DNA from: Mactromeris polynyma
Lineage: Eukaryota > Mollusca > Bivalvia > Venerida > Mactridae
Length of the DNA: 64,000 nt
Reading direction: 5' to 3'
Assembly: GCA_032209605.1 (NCBI GenBank)
Contig: JASFXZ010000001.1
Location: 10,248,256-10,312,255 of the forward strand
The translations under genes and the position numbers were made by a program. The notes below the pieces were generated by a model. It was not told the origin of the DNA, ran no database searches, and worked only from the letters and a program-made list of their open reading frames with translations. Positions 26,452 through 38,300 of this stretch are shown here, piece by piece; position 1 is the first letter of the stretch; each line of letters begins with the position of its first letter.

Positions 26452-29376
26452 CACGGACCTATATACATGGATTCGCGACAGGCAGATATCCGTGAAACGG
26501 TAGGAACGAATAAAAAACCCATAATCCTTAGCGCGCAATTACCCACAATCCATAGCGCTCTCGGAAAGTATCGAAGATTGCCGATTTTTATCGATCTGCT
26601 AAAGTCGGCAAACTCCGTTCATTTCCGTCCGTTTCAGACTCTGTTGATTAAATGTCCGTGTAATTTACAAAATGAGATAAACAAGTTGGTAATTTTCCGC
26701 TTTAATTCTGATATTTTCATCGAAGTTTAATTGTATTGTTGATGTTGTTTATTAATACATTTCCACGCCAATTTGATAGTTTAAAAGACTGCTGTGAAAA
26801 CAATTTGGGTTAAATAATCTTTAAAAAGTTGTAAAAATCGACCAAACAATGGATGTAGATCACGCAAGGAATATGCCATCATGACATTTTTTATGTACAC
26901 AAGTCTGCTATTTTCACCAGCACAAGGCGTAAAAATCAATATTAAAGTAGGTCAAATCCAGGTATTTATTGTCAGTGCAACAATTCTTGTGACATCAATT
27001 TTATTTTGAACAAGAATTAACATTCCAATATGTTTGAAGTCGCTGGCTAAGTCTTTGAAGTAAATATTTTTGGATGACAGATGCAGCCCCATTGTGCAAA
27101 TTACGTATTGAGATCAAAGATTGATATGACCTAATCGTTGAAATTATCAATGGGATTAATTATATCTAACAGGAAATTAACACATAATAAAGATCTCCTG
27201 GGGTTTTATGACTCTTGTGTTTTTACAGCTGACACATGGGACATTTAGTGACTAGTAGGACTAATCTTCTGTCTAGGGCGTGGCTTACGAATTGCAAAAC
27301 AATTAGCATCAACCAATCAGATTAAATGAACCGTAAGAAATATTTATTAATTAATGTCAATTATATTTCGATTTTTTATATCAAAATTAGATGACACTTA
27401 GGTTTTGAATACGATATATTACTCATTTTTCTACTTACCTAAATTGTTAACACCCAGTGCAAATGAAAAATTAAATGAAGAAATAAAACCTTTTCTAGCT
27501 CCTCTAAATTTAAATTACCGTTGAAAGACAGACAGACTCAAAAGTAAGTAACCAATACTGGTATGTCACCCTAATTTTATTTTTTTCACTAATATTGCCA
27601 AAATTATTAGATCAAATATTAATGCGAGTAATTATTGATGTTATAATTGATTTAAGTTGCGTTAAATAAGCATTTATTGCAAATTTAGCATCGATATATA
27701 TAAATTGCAACTAATTAAAACAAGAATATAAGAAAGATATTTTGGTAGAAAATTGATTTGACCGCTTTCAAATTATTGGTGGAAATGACATTAAGCATGA
27801 ATAATGCAATCGGTAAGTCGTGGTTGAGGAGAATAAGTACTAGTACTAAATGAATCCAGCATGTCCTTGGACATTACAATAACACAACACACCTCAGTCC
27901 ATCCACTTTGAATAGATGCCAATTATATAGATACAATATGCTTGCTCATTCTCATAAAGTCCAGTCACGAGTTGTGTACTGAGAATGAAGAGAAACATTT
28001 GGTTTGAATTTCAACAGTTGCAGCCGTCTAAATTTTCCTCAAAGCTTGAACAACGAATCTAGATGAAATCTAGATGGGTAATTAGTATATAAATACTAGA
28101 CTAGTGCAGATATAGTGCCATATCTAGATAACTAAGTTGAAAAAGAAATACACACACTATAACAGTAATTACAATTTTATTTCAAGAACTCTGCATTTCA
28201 ACGCAAAATATTCAACAACGATAGAAAACCACAAGTTTATATGTAATACCACGGACCTATATACGGGTATATAGGTCCGTGGTAATACTACACAATTGTT
28301 TTTTACTTAGTCAATCACAGATTGAATTAATTTCAGTCACAAAATTATCAATGGATTAAAAATATACAAGGAAAAGTTCCGGAGTATTTTCCAAGAAGAA
28401 ATTCATATCAACTCATTGACGAATGTTTGTAAATTCACAGCATATTTCTTTTGGTAACCAAGTTGACTTTTATGAGGCATCTTGTAAATATCCAGGAAAC
28501 CTGAAACGATAAAGTAATATTTAACATTACAGCAGATCCTAAACAATTTTATATTATAATGATATGACAATAAAGTGTATTTACATTTTTATTATGTAAT
28601 TGATATGTGTAAAAAGCTTTTCAAGCCCCACATTGGGTGCAATCCCCCCCCCTTGAATTACTTAAATGGTGACAGTGTGACGATTGAGCCTCAAATTTAT
28701 GCCGGAAGAGGGAGGAGTGTAGTGCTGTAGGGTTAGGCGGCCATCCGGTAAGCTTAGTCGATAGAGAGCCATACTAGTATCTAATTAGCATCAGCTGATG
28801 GATTTACACGAGATGTTATCATTTTATAACCAATATGTATCCGAAATATATATCCGAACTTCTATACAACAAAATTTAGACCGTAAAAATGCAATTATTG
28901 ATTTATATAATAATAATTCTAAACAAAAATATGATAAATAACGGAAAACAAAATAAATCAAGCTAACGAAGGGAATAAATTACGTTCTATAACGGACTTT
29001 TTAACCAAGTATATAATTTACGGATCGCCTGTAAATCGAAATTTCTGCCGATTAAACGACGTTCGTTTCGTCGAACAACTAGGTGTTGAAGCAAAAAATG
29101 CATACAAGCAAATAACAGGATAAACTCAAAATATATAAATACCATTAAGAAATGTTTAGCTGTAGTATTCGTCACGATTTCGGCGGATCAAAAAGTGAAA
29201 TTCTCTCGATTCAGCAACAAGATGGCGGACATCGCAATTTTTTCTCATCATTTGCTAAACATTTTAGAGGTGTTCCGATTGTTAAATCTCGGCTGGGAAA
29301 TCTCGCCGTTGCCGTCATTTCAAGCAAGTTCAGCACAAATATCAGCCTGTCACGAATCCATGTATATAGGTCCGTG
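26452..29376. mobile_element. 2.9-kb DNA element with 43-bp TIRs inserted in the LINE
   Basis: The ends are CACGGACCTATATACATGG... and its inverse, matching over about 43 bp with four mismatches. It is flanked by TTACTACC (26445-26452 and 29377-29384), where the C can belong to either the 7- or 8-bp duplication. Its insertion splits the LINE reverse-transcriptase frame, which continues exactly in frame after the second copy of the duplication; this fixes the boundaries. There is no transposase; open frames of 60-90 codons at both ends match nothing. An 8-bp duplication would suggest hAT or P, 7 bp would be unusual; class undecided. Confidence 0.8.
28243..28288. mobile_element. 32-bp micro-element made of two TIRs
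   Basis: CACGGACCTATATAC, then GG, then the exact reverse complement (28250-28281), flanked on both sides by the 7-bp direct repeat GTAATAC (28243-28249 and 28282-28288). The arm is identical to the first 15 bp of the enclosing 2.9-kb element. It looks like a transposition product with no interior. Confidence 0.75.
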
Positions 29377-29440
29377 TTACTACCAAAGCAATCACTTGGC
29401 TTTCGACGTAGAAATCAGACAATCGATGCCATAAAACAGT
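29377..29440 (+). pseudogene. LINE reverse-transcriptase fragment, part 2
   Basis: After the inserted element the frame resumes with SLGFRRRN, the conserved segment that follows the RT thumb in CR1/Jockey-type LINEs. The match ends near 29440, 36 bases before fold-back element A begins. Confidence 0.75.
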
Positions 29441-29476
29441 AAATAATTAAATCCACATTGTAAATATGTACAAAAT

Positions 29477-31944
29477 GGAAGCAGGTCAAAACGTCCCCAA
29501 GTTAAAACGTCCCCAAGTTAAAACGTCCCCATTTTTGGTCAAAACGTCCCCACTTTTGGTCAAAACGTCCCCAGTCCAAAATTCAATTCGTCAAAACGTC
29601 CCCACTTTTGGTCAAAACGTCCCCACTTTTGGTCAAAACGTCCCCAGTTTTAGTCATTTGAAACGTCCCCAGTTTTAGTCAAAACGTCCCCATTTATTTC
29701 CACTTTTATGTGTGATAAATACGATAAGCAAATACTATGTAATATGTTTACTAGTTTTATTTAATTTTACTCATACAGTAAAACATAGTAAAATATACCA
29801 ACAATTACCACATAATAATAATAATAGGTAATGTTAAAAGAATGTATATACACCAATTGACATTGGAAACACTGCACGTTTACTAGTTCACTTTATTCAC
29901 TATATTCATGGATACACTGCACGTTCACTAGTTCACTTTATTCAGTATATTCACTCTGTCTCCTCTGGTCTGGTGAGTCTGTGTTCATAAACAGTCGAAA
30001 CTTTCTTTAAAAGTCCAGTCGTTGAAAGACTTCCATCTCTGTAGCTGAAGTGATATATATTTAAATTACAGTTTTTATAACGTAAATTTATACCGTAAAT
30101 TTGGCAGTAGAGATGTATATTTGACGTATGTATGTACACAAATTGTTTATACAATTGTTTAAAGGACAATTAATGCGCGAATGCAGTTGTAAATGAGGTG
30201 TGAAGTGCCCTATCCAAGGGGATTAAGTGCATGCGGTCGTTTAATGGATTATTTAATTATATTTTTAGACTTGTTTAATAACATAACATAAAGTTAATGA
30301 ATCGACTTGAGCGATTAAAGAACATCGTCAGATACACAAATACATCATCATGTGAGGTGGAAAAATAAATACATATATTATATAGATAACAGAATTACCA
30401 AACAAATGTTTTATAATGATTATCGAAGCGCAAATATAACTCAAAACTGGTGTTCTGATGTTCAGTCCATTATGACCAAATTAGACGTACTCAACCACTT
30501 TACCAACAAAACGCACTGAACATGGACTGGGTTAAATAAAAAATAATTTAATATCAGTGGAAAACTGAGTTTTTTGTGAACAATATTTACTTTTATACTT
30601 GAGAAGAAACGAGCGTTCAATATGCTACGTATAGAGACTGGACGATATATTGGGGAATCACCACATCAAAGACTTTGTAAGGACACTTACATTACATGAT
30701 AGAATATCTACAAATAAATATAGTGATATGAATGCCATTGGCAAACTTGTTAATAATTGCCAAAATAATGTGATATATTTTTTAACACAACAGAACAGAA
30801 CAGGTATGTATATACAGCATGTGGGGAAATAACATGAACTATTTACATTGTAATAATACAGTATAATACAGTTCCGATACAAAAGAGATTTAATTATAAC
30901 ATTCGTAATCATGCAGGATGGATAAGTGATTAAACATTCTTATTGTTAATTTGAAAAATATCAGTAATTAATGCTTGCTACGATGTTGTAGTTATGTTGA
31001 GTCAACGGTTCAACTATAGTTTTCTAGTTTTAGCGTGAGGTCGACTAAAATAGTTGGGAAAATAGTAACTTTTTGCACGTGAAAGTTGAGAATTTCATTG
31101 TTTGCCATTAATGACACACGGTATCGAAAAATTCATTCATGATAATTTATAGCTGTAGAGGAAAAAACAAAGCTTAACCAATATACTGTAGTAAGAGTAA
31201 AAAGAAAAACTTGTGTATATTGTCTTTGCAATCATTAATTAGGGAAAGTGGAAAAATATGAAGTTACATTATATCGGATATGTGACTTAAATATATACAT
31301 ACATAGAAAGAGAAGATAAGCATGTTATGTTTAACAGTGTGATTAAATCATTTTTAATACAGGATGTTTGGAGCAAATACAGAATTTAGGGGTTTCTTAG
31401 GAAATAGAGTAGAGGATTTTGTTTTGAATTTGTCTTAACAAATTTGCATAATTTTTGAAGGAAGTGTATTTTATTCATTATAATTTTGTCATCTCATATT
31501 CATGTTTTGCTTTTAATTTGTTCGAAAAAGTTCGAAACAATGACATATACATGTAAAGTGAAATTCATAGAATTACCTAGAAACCGACATTAACAACATT
31601 TTAAACAGATAACTTACCCGATGATTCCACAAACCACACGAATCACATTTAACTCCATGCTGCCTTTCTCGCACTTTAAGACAACACGTAATACAGATTT
31701 CAGATATAATAAATTGACAAAAAGAAAACTCTAAAAAATAACAATGAAATAAATGGGGACGTTTTGACCAAAAAAGGGGACGTTTTGACTAAAACTGGGG
31801 ACGTTTTGACCAAAAGTGGGGACGTTTTGACCAAAAGTGGGGTCGTTTTGGTCAATTGAATTTTGAACTGGGGACGTTTTGACCAAAAGTGGGGACGTTT
31901 TGGTCTGGGGACGTTTTAACTTGGGGACGTTATGACAGTAAACC
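29477..31944. mobile_element. Fold-back element A (AACGTCCCC arms)
   Basis: Two arms of about 200 bp (29484-29700 and 31753-31936) are inverted copies. Each is built of about ten repeats of the word GTCAAAACGTCCCCACTTTTG and variants, in the same order. The ends are G-initial with 7-8 unmatched bases before GTCA, and an exact 9-bp repeat GTACAAAAT lies at 29468-29476 and 31945-31953. The 2-kb interior has no transposase. The arm subrepeats plus 9-bp duplication resemble Foldback/Mutator-type elements. Confidence 0.85.
30142..30275 (+). repeat. Block shared with the pogo-like element at 33.8-35.1 kb
   Basis: About 120 bp containing GCGCGAATGCAGTTGT and GCATGCGGTCGTTTAATGGA is clearly homologous to 34850-34970. 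It is a fragment of the pogo-like element carried inside fold-back element A. Confidence 0.75.
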
Positions 31945-32328
31945 GTACAAAATTAGTTAAACTGTAAATAATTCATTAATATCACGAAGACCTACGTACA
32001 GGTCTTTTGAGTATCACAATGTGAAAATATGATCATGTAAAAGTTAAACGCCATTTACTTCCATTTAATCAGCACTTGTGCATAAATCAAGAAGTGCAGA
32101 AGTAGATCTAGAAGAAGACACGGAATTTAAAGGCCGCGATGAAGATGAGTACCAAAAAAAAACGCCGAATTAATAAGGGGAGTTAATCCATGTAGAATAC
32201 AATTTCGAACGTATGTACCCTTTCGTTGTTTGAAAACTATTAATCAAAGCGAATACCAGTCTAATGTTTAGGATATGAATCATTTGTAATTTTGTAATCA
32301 TTTACAAACAAATCGTTTTCTGGCGAAA

Positions 32329-35300
32329 ATGTTTGCGCAGGTTCCTTCCAATCCTAATCCAGGTAAATAATTTCAATATAATGGTTATTCAACACTTATT
32401 GCTGTCTGAACGAGTAGTTTTGTCAGGGTATGATATTCGGATACAAATATTTCGGATAAACATTGATGGTAGATTAAAATAAATATAGTCAGCTGACATC
32501 ATTCTGTGATCAAATGTTTCACTATTTGATACACGATGTTCTTATTGAAATAGTTCCTGTTTTGGTAAAAAATATCTTAATTTATCAATAATATAATTAA
32601 TTAAAGAATTTCCCTCGATTGCAATCCCATAAATTATAATCAATAAATTATACAGTATACTTCTAGACTTATTTTCTGGCACATGTGTGGTCTCAATTGA
32701 TAGTATATAAATATCAGATGGCTTCCTGTGTGACAGTACATATTGTCAACATGAGGGAAATACTATTACCCGAGGCGAAGCCGAGGGTAATAGCATTTTT
32801 CGAATGTTGACAATATGTACTGTCACACAGGAAGCCATCTGATATATATTTTATTATATCGAACAAAATATAAATGGAAAAAAATCAACAATACTAGCTC
32901 TGTCTGTTTACATATTTCAACGGACGTACAAGAAAAGCGCGGGCATGATAGTGACGTTAAAATGACGTTGACGTCATTTCCTCCGATTGTAAAGATGGCG
33001 GACGTTACCAAACAAAGACAATGTAGACGCTGTAGTATTTGTTTGTTTTCCATTTCGAGGGTTAACACTATATGCTATCACTTTCCATGGGATCTCATAT
33101 TTATGTGTTTATACCGAACAAATAGTTTGATATTAAAGTATAAAACAATAAAGTCAATATGAAACAGAAACAATAAAGTGCATATCAACTCGGAATATGT
33201 GAATTTCCAGTAGTCTATTTTTTGACCCGCGAGAGTGTAAAAAACGTCATGGCGCCGTGTAAAAATATTATGTCACAGGGTACAAACGTAATGTTACAGG
33301 ATAACATTACGGATTTGCTTATAGCATGTATATATATGGAAATTTAACAAGGCAAAGTCACGTGAGGTAAAATAATTACTATTAACACAATGTGAAAACT
33401 CAATTAAAAAAATAGCATATTCTTGCTACTTTTAACTTTCAGTACAAAATTTTGACAATGAGGATTTCATTCGTCTTATAAATGTACATTCATTTAATGA
33501 TGGAAGTAATGCATTTATAATCAGGTAATGATTATGAATGTTTGATGAAGCGTACCATTGCACCAGCGTACCACGATGAAGCATACCAGTTTGTATGACC
33601 AAGCGTACCACCTTATATATAGAGAATATGAATAATTTTATAAAAGATTAGATGCTGAAATTTCAAATGTGTGTTTATTTTTCTTTCAAGTTTATTACAA
33701 GAGTAATTACCAGTTTGTAATGTTTGAGTAAAAGGAGCCAGCTTGGAAAACAATTACAATAAAACTAACATGTCAGCTATTATAGATGATCCCGCTAGGT
33801 ATTTACCAATATACAGTAGACATTGTATTAAGAGACCACCCAAGGGACGGCCAAAAAGTGGTTGCTTAATAAAGTGGTCTCTTAATAGATATCAACAAAT
33901 TTAACGAAAGTTAAGTACAAATGAATGTCGTACTGAACAATCAAAACGTATAAATACCATCTCTTTCCATTCATATGTATCTATAGTGTGAAACAAAGCT
34001 CGTAAATTTAAACCACTCTATCAGCTCACTAGGCAATAGAACACTGGACAAGTGCCTAATTTTAAATTTCCACGTAAGTTATCCGATATGACAAGCTTCA
34101 TGTACTTTGAATAGTGTAGTTGCCTCGTGTTTAAAATTCAAGAATTTTCTTATCACACACGCGAAATTTTCTAACGCAAAAGTAATAGGCGAAACACAGA
34201 CACACACACATTCACACGGGTACGTAATAATTTTCAGTCTATAAATAAATAACTGTACAGTGTACTCATCACAGTAACACGAATCTGCGCATGGTGTGAC
34301 GTCATGAATTCAGTGACGAAATTTGACAGCTATTAACTGGAATAATTCTAAAACTTTATTCCATGTGCATATTAAAACAGGCTGATAGTAATAAACGGGT
34401 TTTCCATAAGGCAATGATTTTACGGGGTCTTTAAAATGGATTACATACTAAACAAAGTGAGTGTTTACACATTCAAACCCAGACTTAAATTATGCGATGT
34501 GTTTTTGTCTGACATTTTTATTCTCTCAGTGAGTATAAGAAGTTTGTCGGTACGACGATCTTTCAAGTAAAGATAAAAGCGGGCGAGACGGCACACAAAT
34601 TACATCTCGCATATTTCTTCTCGGGACATCGTAATGTAAAAACTCGGTGACATCAAGCAACGTTAGTCGCTTAGCAACGACGTTACATGAACTTGGTTTT
34701 TGAAGAAATTATGAGCGTTTATGCTGTGTAATCCATTTACATTTGAGACTCGCGCTTAAACGGACACATATATGCAACGATTTTTACATGACGTTTTATA
34801 ACTGTGTCGCTGAGTAATTACCTGGTCGCATTTATCACGCCTTATTGTTTATTCAATTGTTTAAAGGACAATGCGCGAATGCAGTTGTGAATAAGGTGTG
34901 AAATGCACAATGGGATTAAGTGCATGCGGTCGTTTAATGGATTATTTAATTATTTTTTTACCGGTCAGGACTGGTTTAATGCGGTCGCGTGATAGAAAAG
35001 TCGTTTAATAGATACAATTTATATAGTAAAAACGCTGGGGCGGGAATTTAAGTGGTCGTTTAATAAAAAAGTTGCTTATTACAGGTGGTCGCTCGAGCAA
35101 TGTCTACTGTAATAAATAGATGGTACGCTTCGTCGTTAAATGGTACACTTAGGCAATGGTACGCTTCGTCGTTAAATGGTACACTTAGGCAATGGTACGC
35201 TTCGTCGTGCACCCAATGATAATAATTAGATGACAACAATTACAGGACCATAATTGCAGCCACTGCTTCATATAAGACAGTGATCAATTGATGCTTTGTT

Positions 35301-38300
35301 CTAATTGTAATTATTGTACTTGGGTTTGTATTGATTGTGATTTTTTTTGTGTTTCAGGTCCTGCAAATCGACCAGAACTGTATGAGGTAAGCTGTCTTTT
35401 GTATTAATGTTTAACATTGTTGTTAGCCAATAGTCACTATACTTAAGTTAAAGGAAATTCATGTGCGATTTCATCAATTAGCCAAGAAGTATATTGTATA
35501 GAATTGCTAACAATTTGCCACATAACGATTCACTTCACATTTCAAACACTGTAATAGAAATGATCAAGGTTACCTCAATAAAAGCAAATTTTGTAAAATC
35601 TATAGTTAACATTTTGAGGAAGAAAGCTTTGTATACTACAGCTTAGTATACTGTTGCGAATCGATATTGTGGCGAATTGTTATATTACCATTGTATATAG
35701 ATTAAAACTGCATCCTTTTTTGATAACTTACTAGTATACGAAACACCAGTACAAAGAAATGAGATGGCGAAAATTTAATTCAAACTATTGTTATTAAGAA
35801 TTAATATGAATTTTGAGTATATCTGAGCTAATTCTTGCACGGAACTGTTTTATTTGACTGTACTGTATAAAAGCTCATTGTGTAAATTTACCTCTTCATT
35901 TTAGGAAGTGAAACTGTACAAAAATGCAAGAGAACGTGAAAAGTAAGTTGGTTACTCATAAAAATATCATTAATTTTATATCTTGTAGTGCTTACTTGAC
36001 TTTAATTTATCATCTTGATGTTTATTGCGATATTTTTTTTACAGATGATAAAAGTTGATGATTTAAGAATTGCAGATGTGAAATTGACGAAGAACTATGA
36101 AAATATGTGTTTGTTTTGAGTGGTCTAATAATTAAATAAATAATAAATTAGAAGTGCCAGTGTAACAAATTACTTTTATTTAATGCAGAAAAAATTGATA
36201 AAGTAATGTTGGTGCTGAATTTAATGTTTTTTTAACAGAATTAAAACTACTCCTTATAAATGTATTATATTATATGTTTTAATTTTTATGTTTATGTAGC
36301 TATGACAACATGGCAGATCTTTATGCAGTCATAAACACATTACAGAGTCTGGAGAAAGCATATGTGAAGGACGCCATTCAACCAAAAGAGTAAGACTTAA
36401 GCTTTTTAAACTTGTATTTAATAGTCTGTACTGACAACATTACTTGTATTTAATAGTCTGTACTGACAGCATGAATGGTCTTAATTTAAGATTCACTTGT
36501 GGCTGAAATGTTGTGAAATGAATTTGATAAACTTCGGTATTAGTTTTAACATGAACAGATGTGATTTATACAGAATATATCTCTCCCTGCTAAAGCCCCT
36601 TATTCTCTTGAGCTTGGTATAGGACCTTTTTGTGAGTTTCCTTGAATTTAGAAAAGTTTGTGTAATGCCTGATTGTCAAGCTATTGTTATGAATTCAGTT
36701 GTGTTTACTCATATTACTTCACAGATATACTGGAGCATGTTCAAAACTACTGGTACAGTTCAAAGCTGCATTCAGGCAGGTTGCCAAAGATTTTCCCGAT
36801 GTTGAAGCATTCATGAAAAAGTATCGGGTATGTGCAATATTCTGACAGAATCAAAGATTCAACTGGCAACAAATATAAATATATATGTTTACTTGTTTGT
36901 TTATTTATCTATCATCTTACAATGTGCTTCTAATATGTTTGGTTCCTTGCATTGTCGCCTACCATCTATGCTTTCGTTATGTTGGCGTTTAGCACAATTC
37001 TCAACAGTATTTGAGTTATATAGTTTTTACATCAATCAGTTAAATTGTCTGTGATCTAGCAAGTTTTCTTGGGTTACCACATAGTACTAAACTGTTCCTC
37101 AGGAAGCAGCTGACAACTTCTCCTCGTGAATCAGAGATGGATGCCCAACAACTCTGGATGTATTATCTTCAGTCAAGTTAGGAGAAATGCTGGAATATGT
37201 ACCAGTCTTTAACTCTTAAGGAATTCAGCACATGTTTTACCATTTTAATATTGCCCATTGATATGAAACAGCTGTATACGTGTATGTGAACTCAAAACTC
37301 TCTGAACATTAATCATTTCCTAAATCCTTATAAAATTCTTGGTAGAATGAAACAGATTGATAGTCATAGTGTAAATTAGGTGTATTTGCTTTTAGCTTGA
37401 CTGTCCATTAGCATTGGAAAGAATAAAAGAAGAACGACCTATTACAATCAAAGACGACAAGGGTAACACAAGTAAATGTATAGCTGATATAGTGTCGGTA
37501 TGTTTCTTTTGTCAAGTATATGAATTATTTAATACTTTCTCAATCTAATATCCAATTGAATATGAATTTACTTGGTATGAAGGTACCGGTAAAAGAAAGA
37601 TGAATATCAAAGCATTGCCTAGCTTTTGTATTTATAATGTCATTGTTAGTTACTTACAAGTTTTATTTGTTGACCATTTCTATCTTATATTATGCCAAAA
37701 ATAGAGTTCTACATATTTATTATTTTGACCATGTGCATAACAGTGAGCTAGTTTAGGTCAGTTTATTTTAAATTCATGAAATTAAGTATTTCCTTATGTT
37801 ACAGTTCTTTCTGATGTTTTGAAATTTTAATGGTCAAGCATGATTTCAATTTGCTACCGATCATGAAAAAGACTGTAACTTGTATTTTAATGTGAATAAA
37901 TTGTGTACAATTTCATTTCAGTTGTTTATTACTGTCATGGATAAACTTCGACTAGAAATCAGGGCTATGGATGAGGTGTGTGAATTGTTTCACTAAATAC
38001 TTTATATACAATGTAACATGTTCATGTAAAATTAGTATTCCTATTTCATTTGCCATTCAGTACTACATCATATTTATATCATTTGGTGCCTGCAAGAGTG
38101 TTTTATGTGAGAATTTATATAATATAATCGGTTTAGTCTACTATGTTAGTATTCACGATTGTAAGGGCATTAATTCTACTCTCCCCTGCTAGTATTCACG
38201 ATTGTAAGGGCATTAATTCTGCTCTCCCCTGCTAGTATTCACGATCGTAAGGGCATTAATTCTGCTCTCCCCTGCTAGTATTCACGATCGTAAGGGCATT

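Noticed and set aside
28735..28800. tRNA-like stretch (AAGCTTAGTCGATAGAGAGCC)
   Set aside because: Only a weak A-box resemblance and no B box at the right distance.
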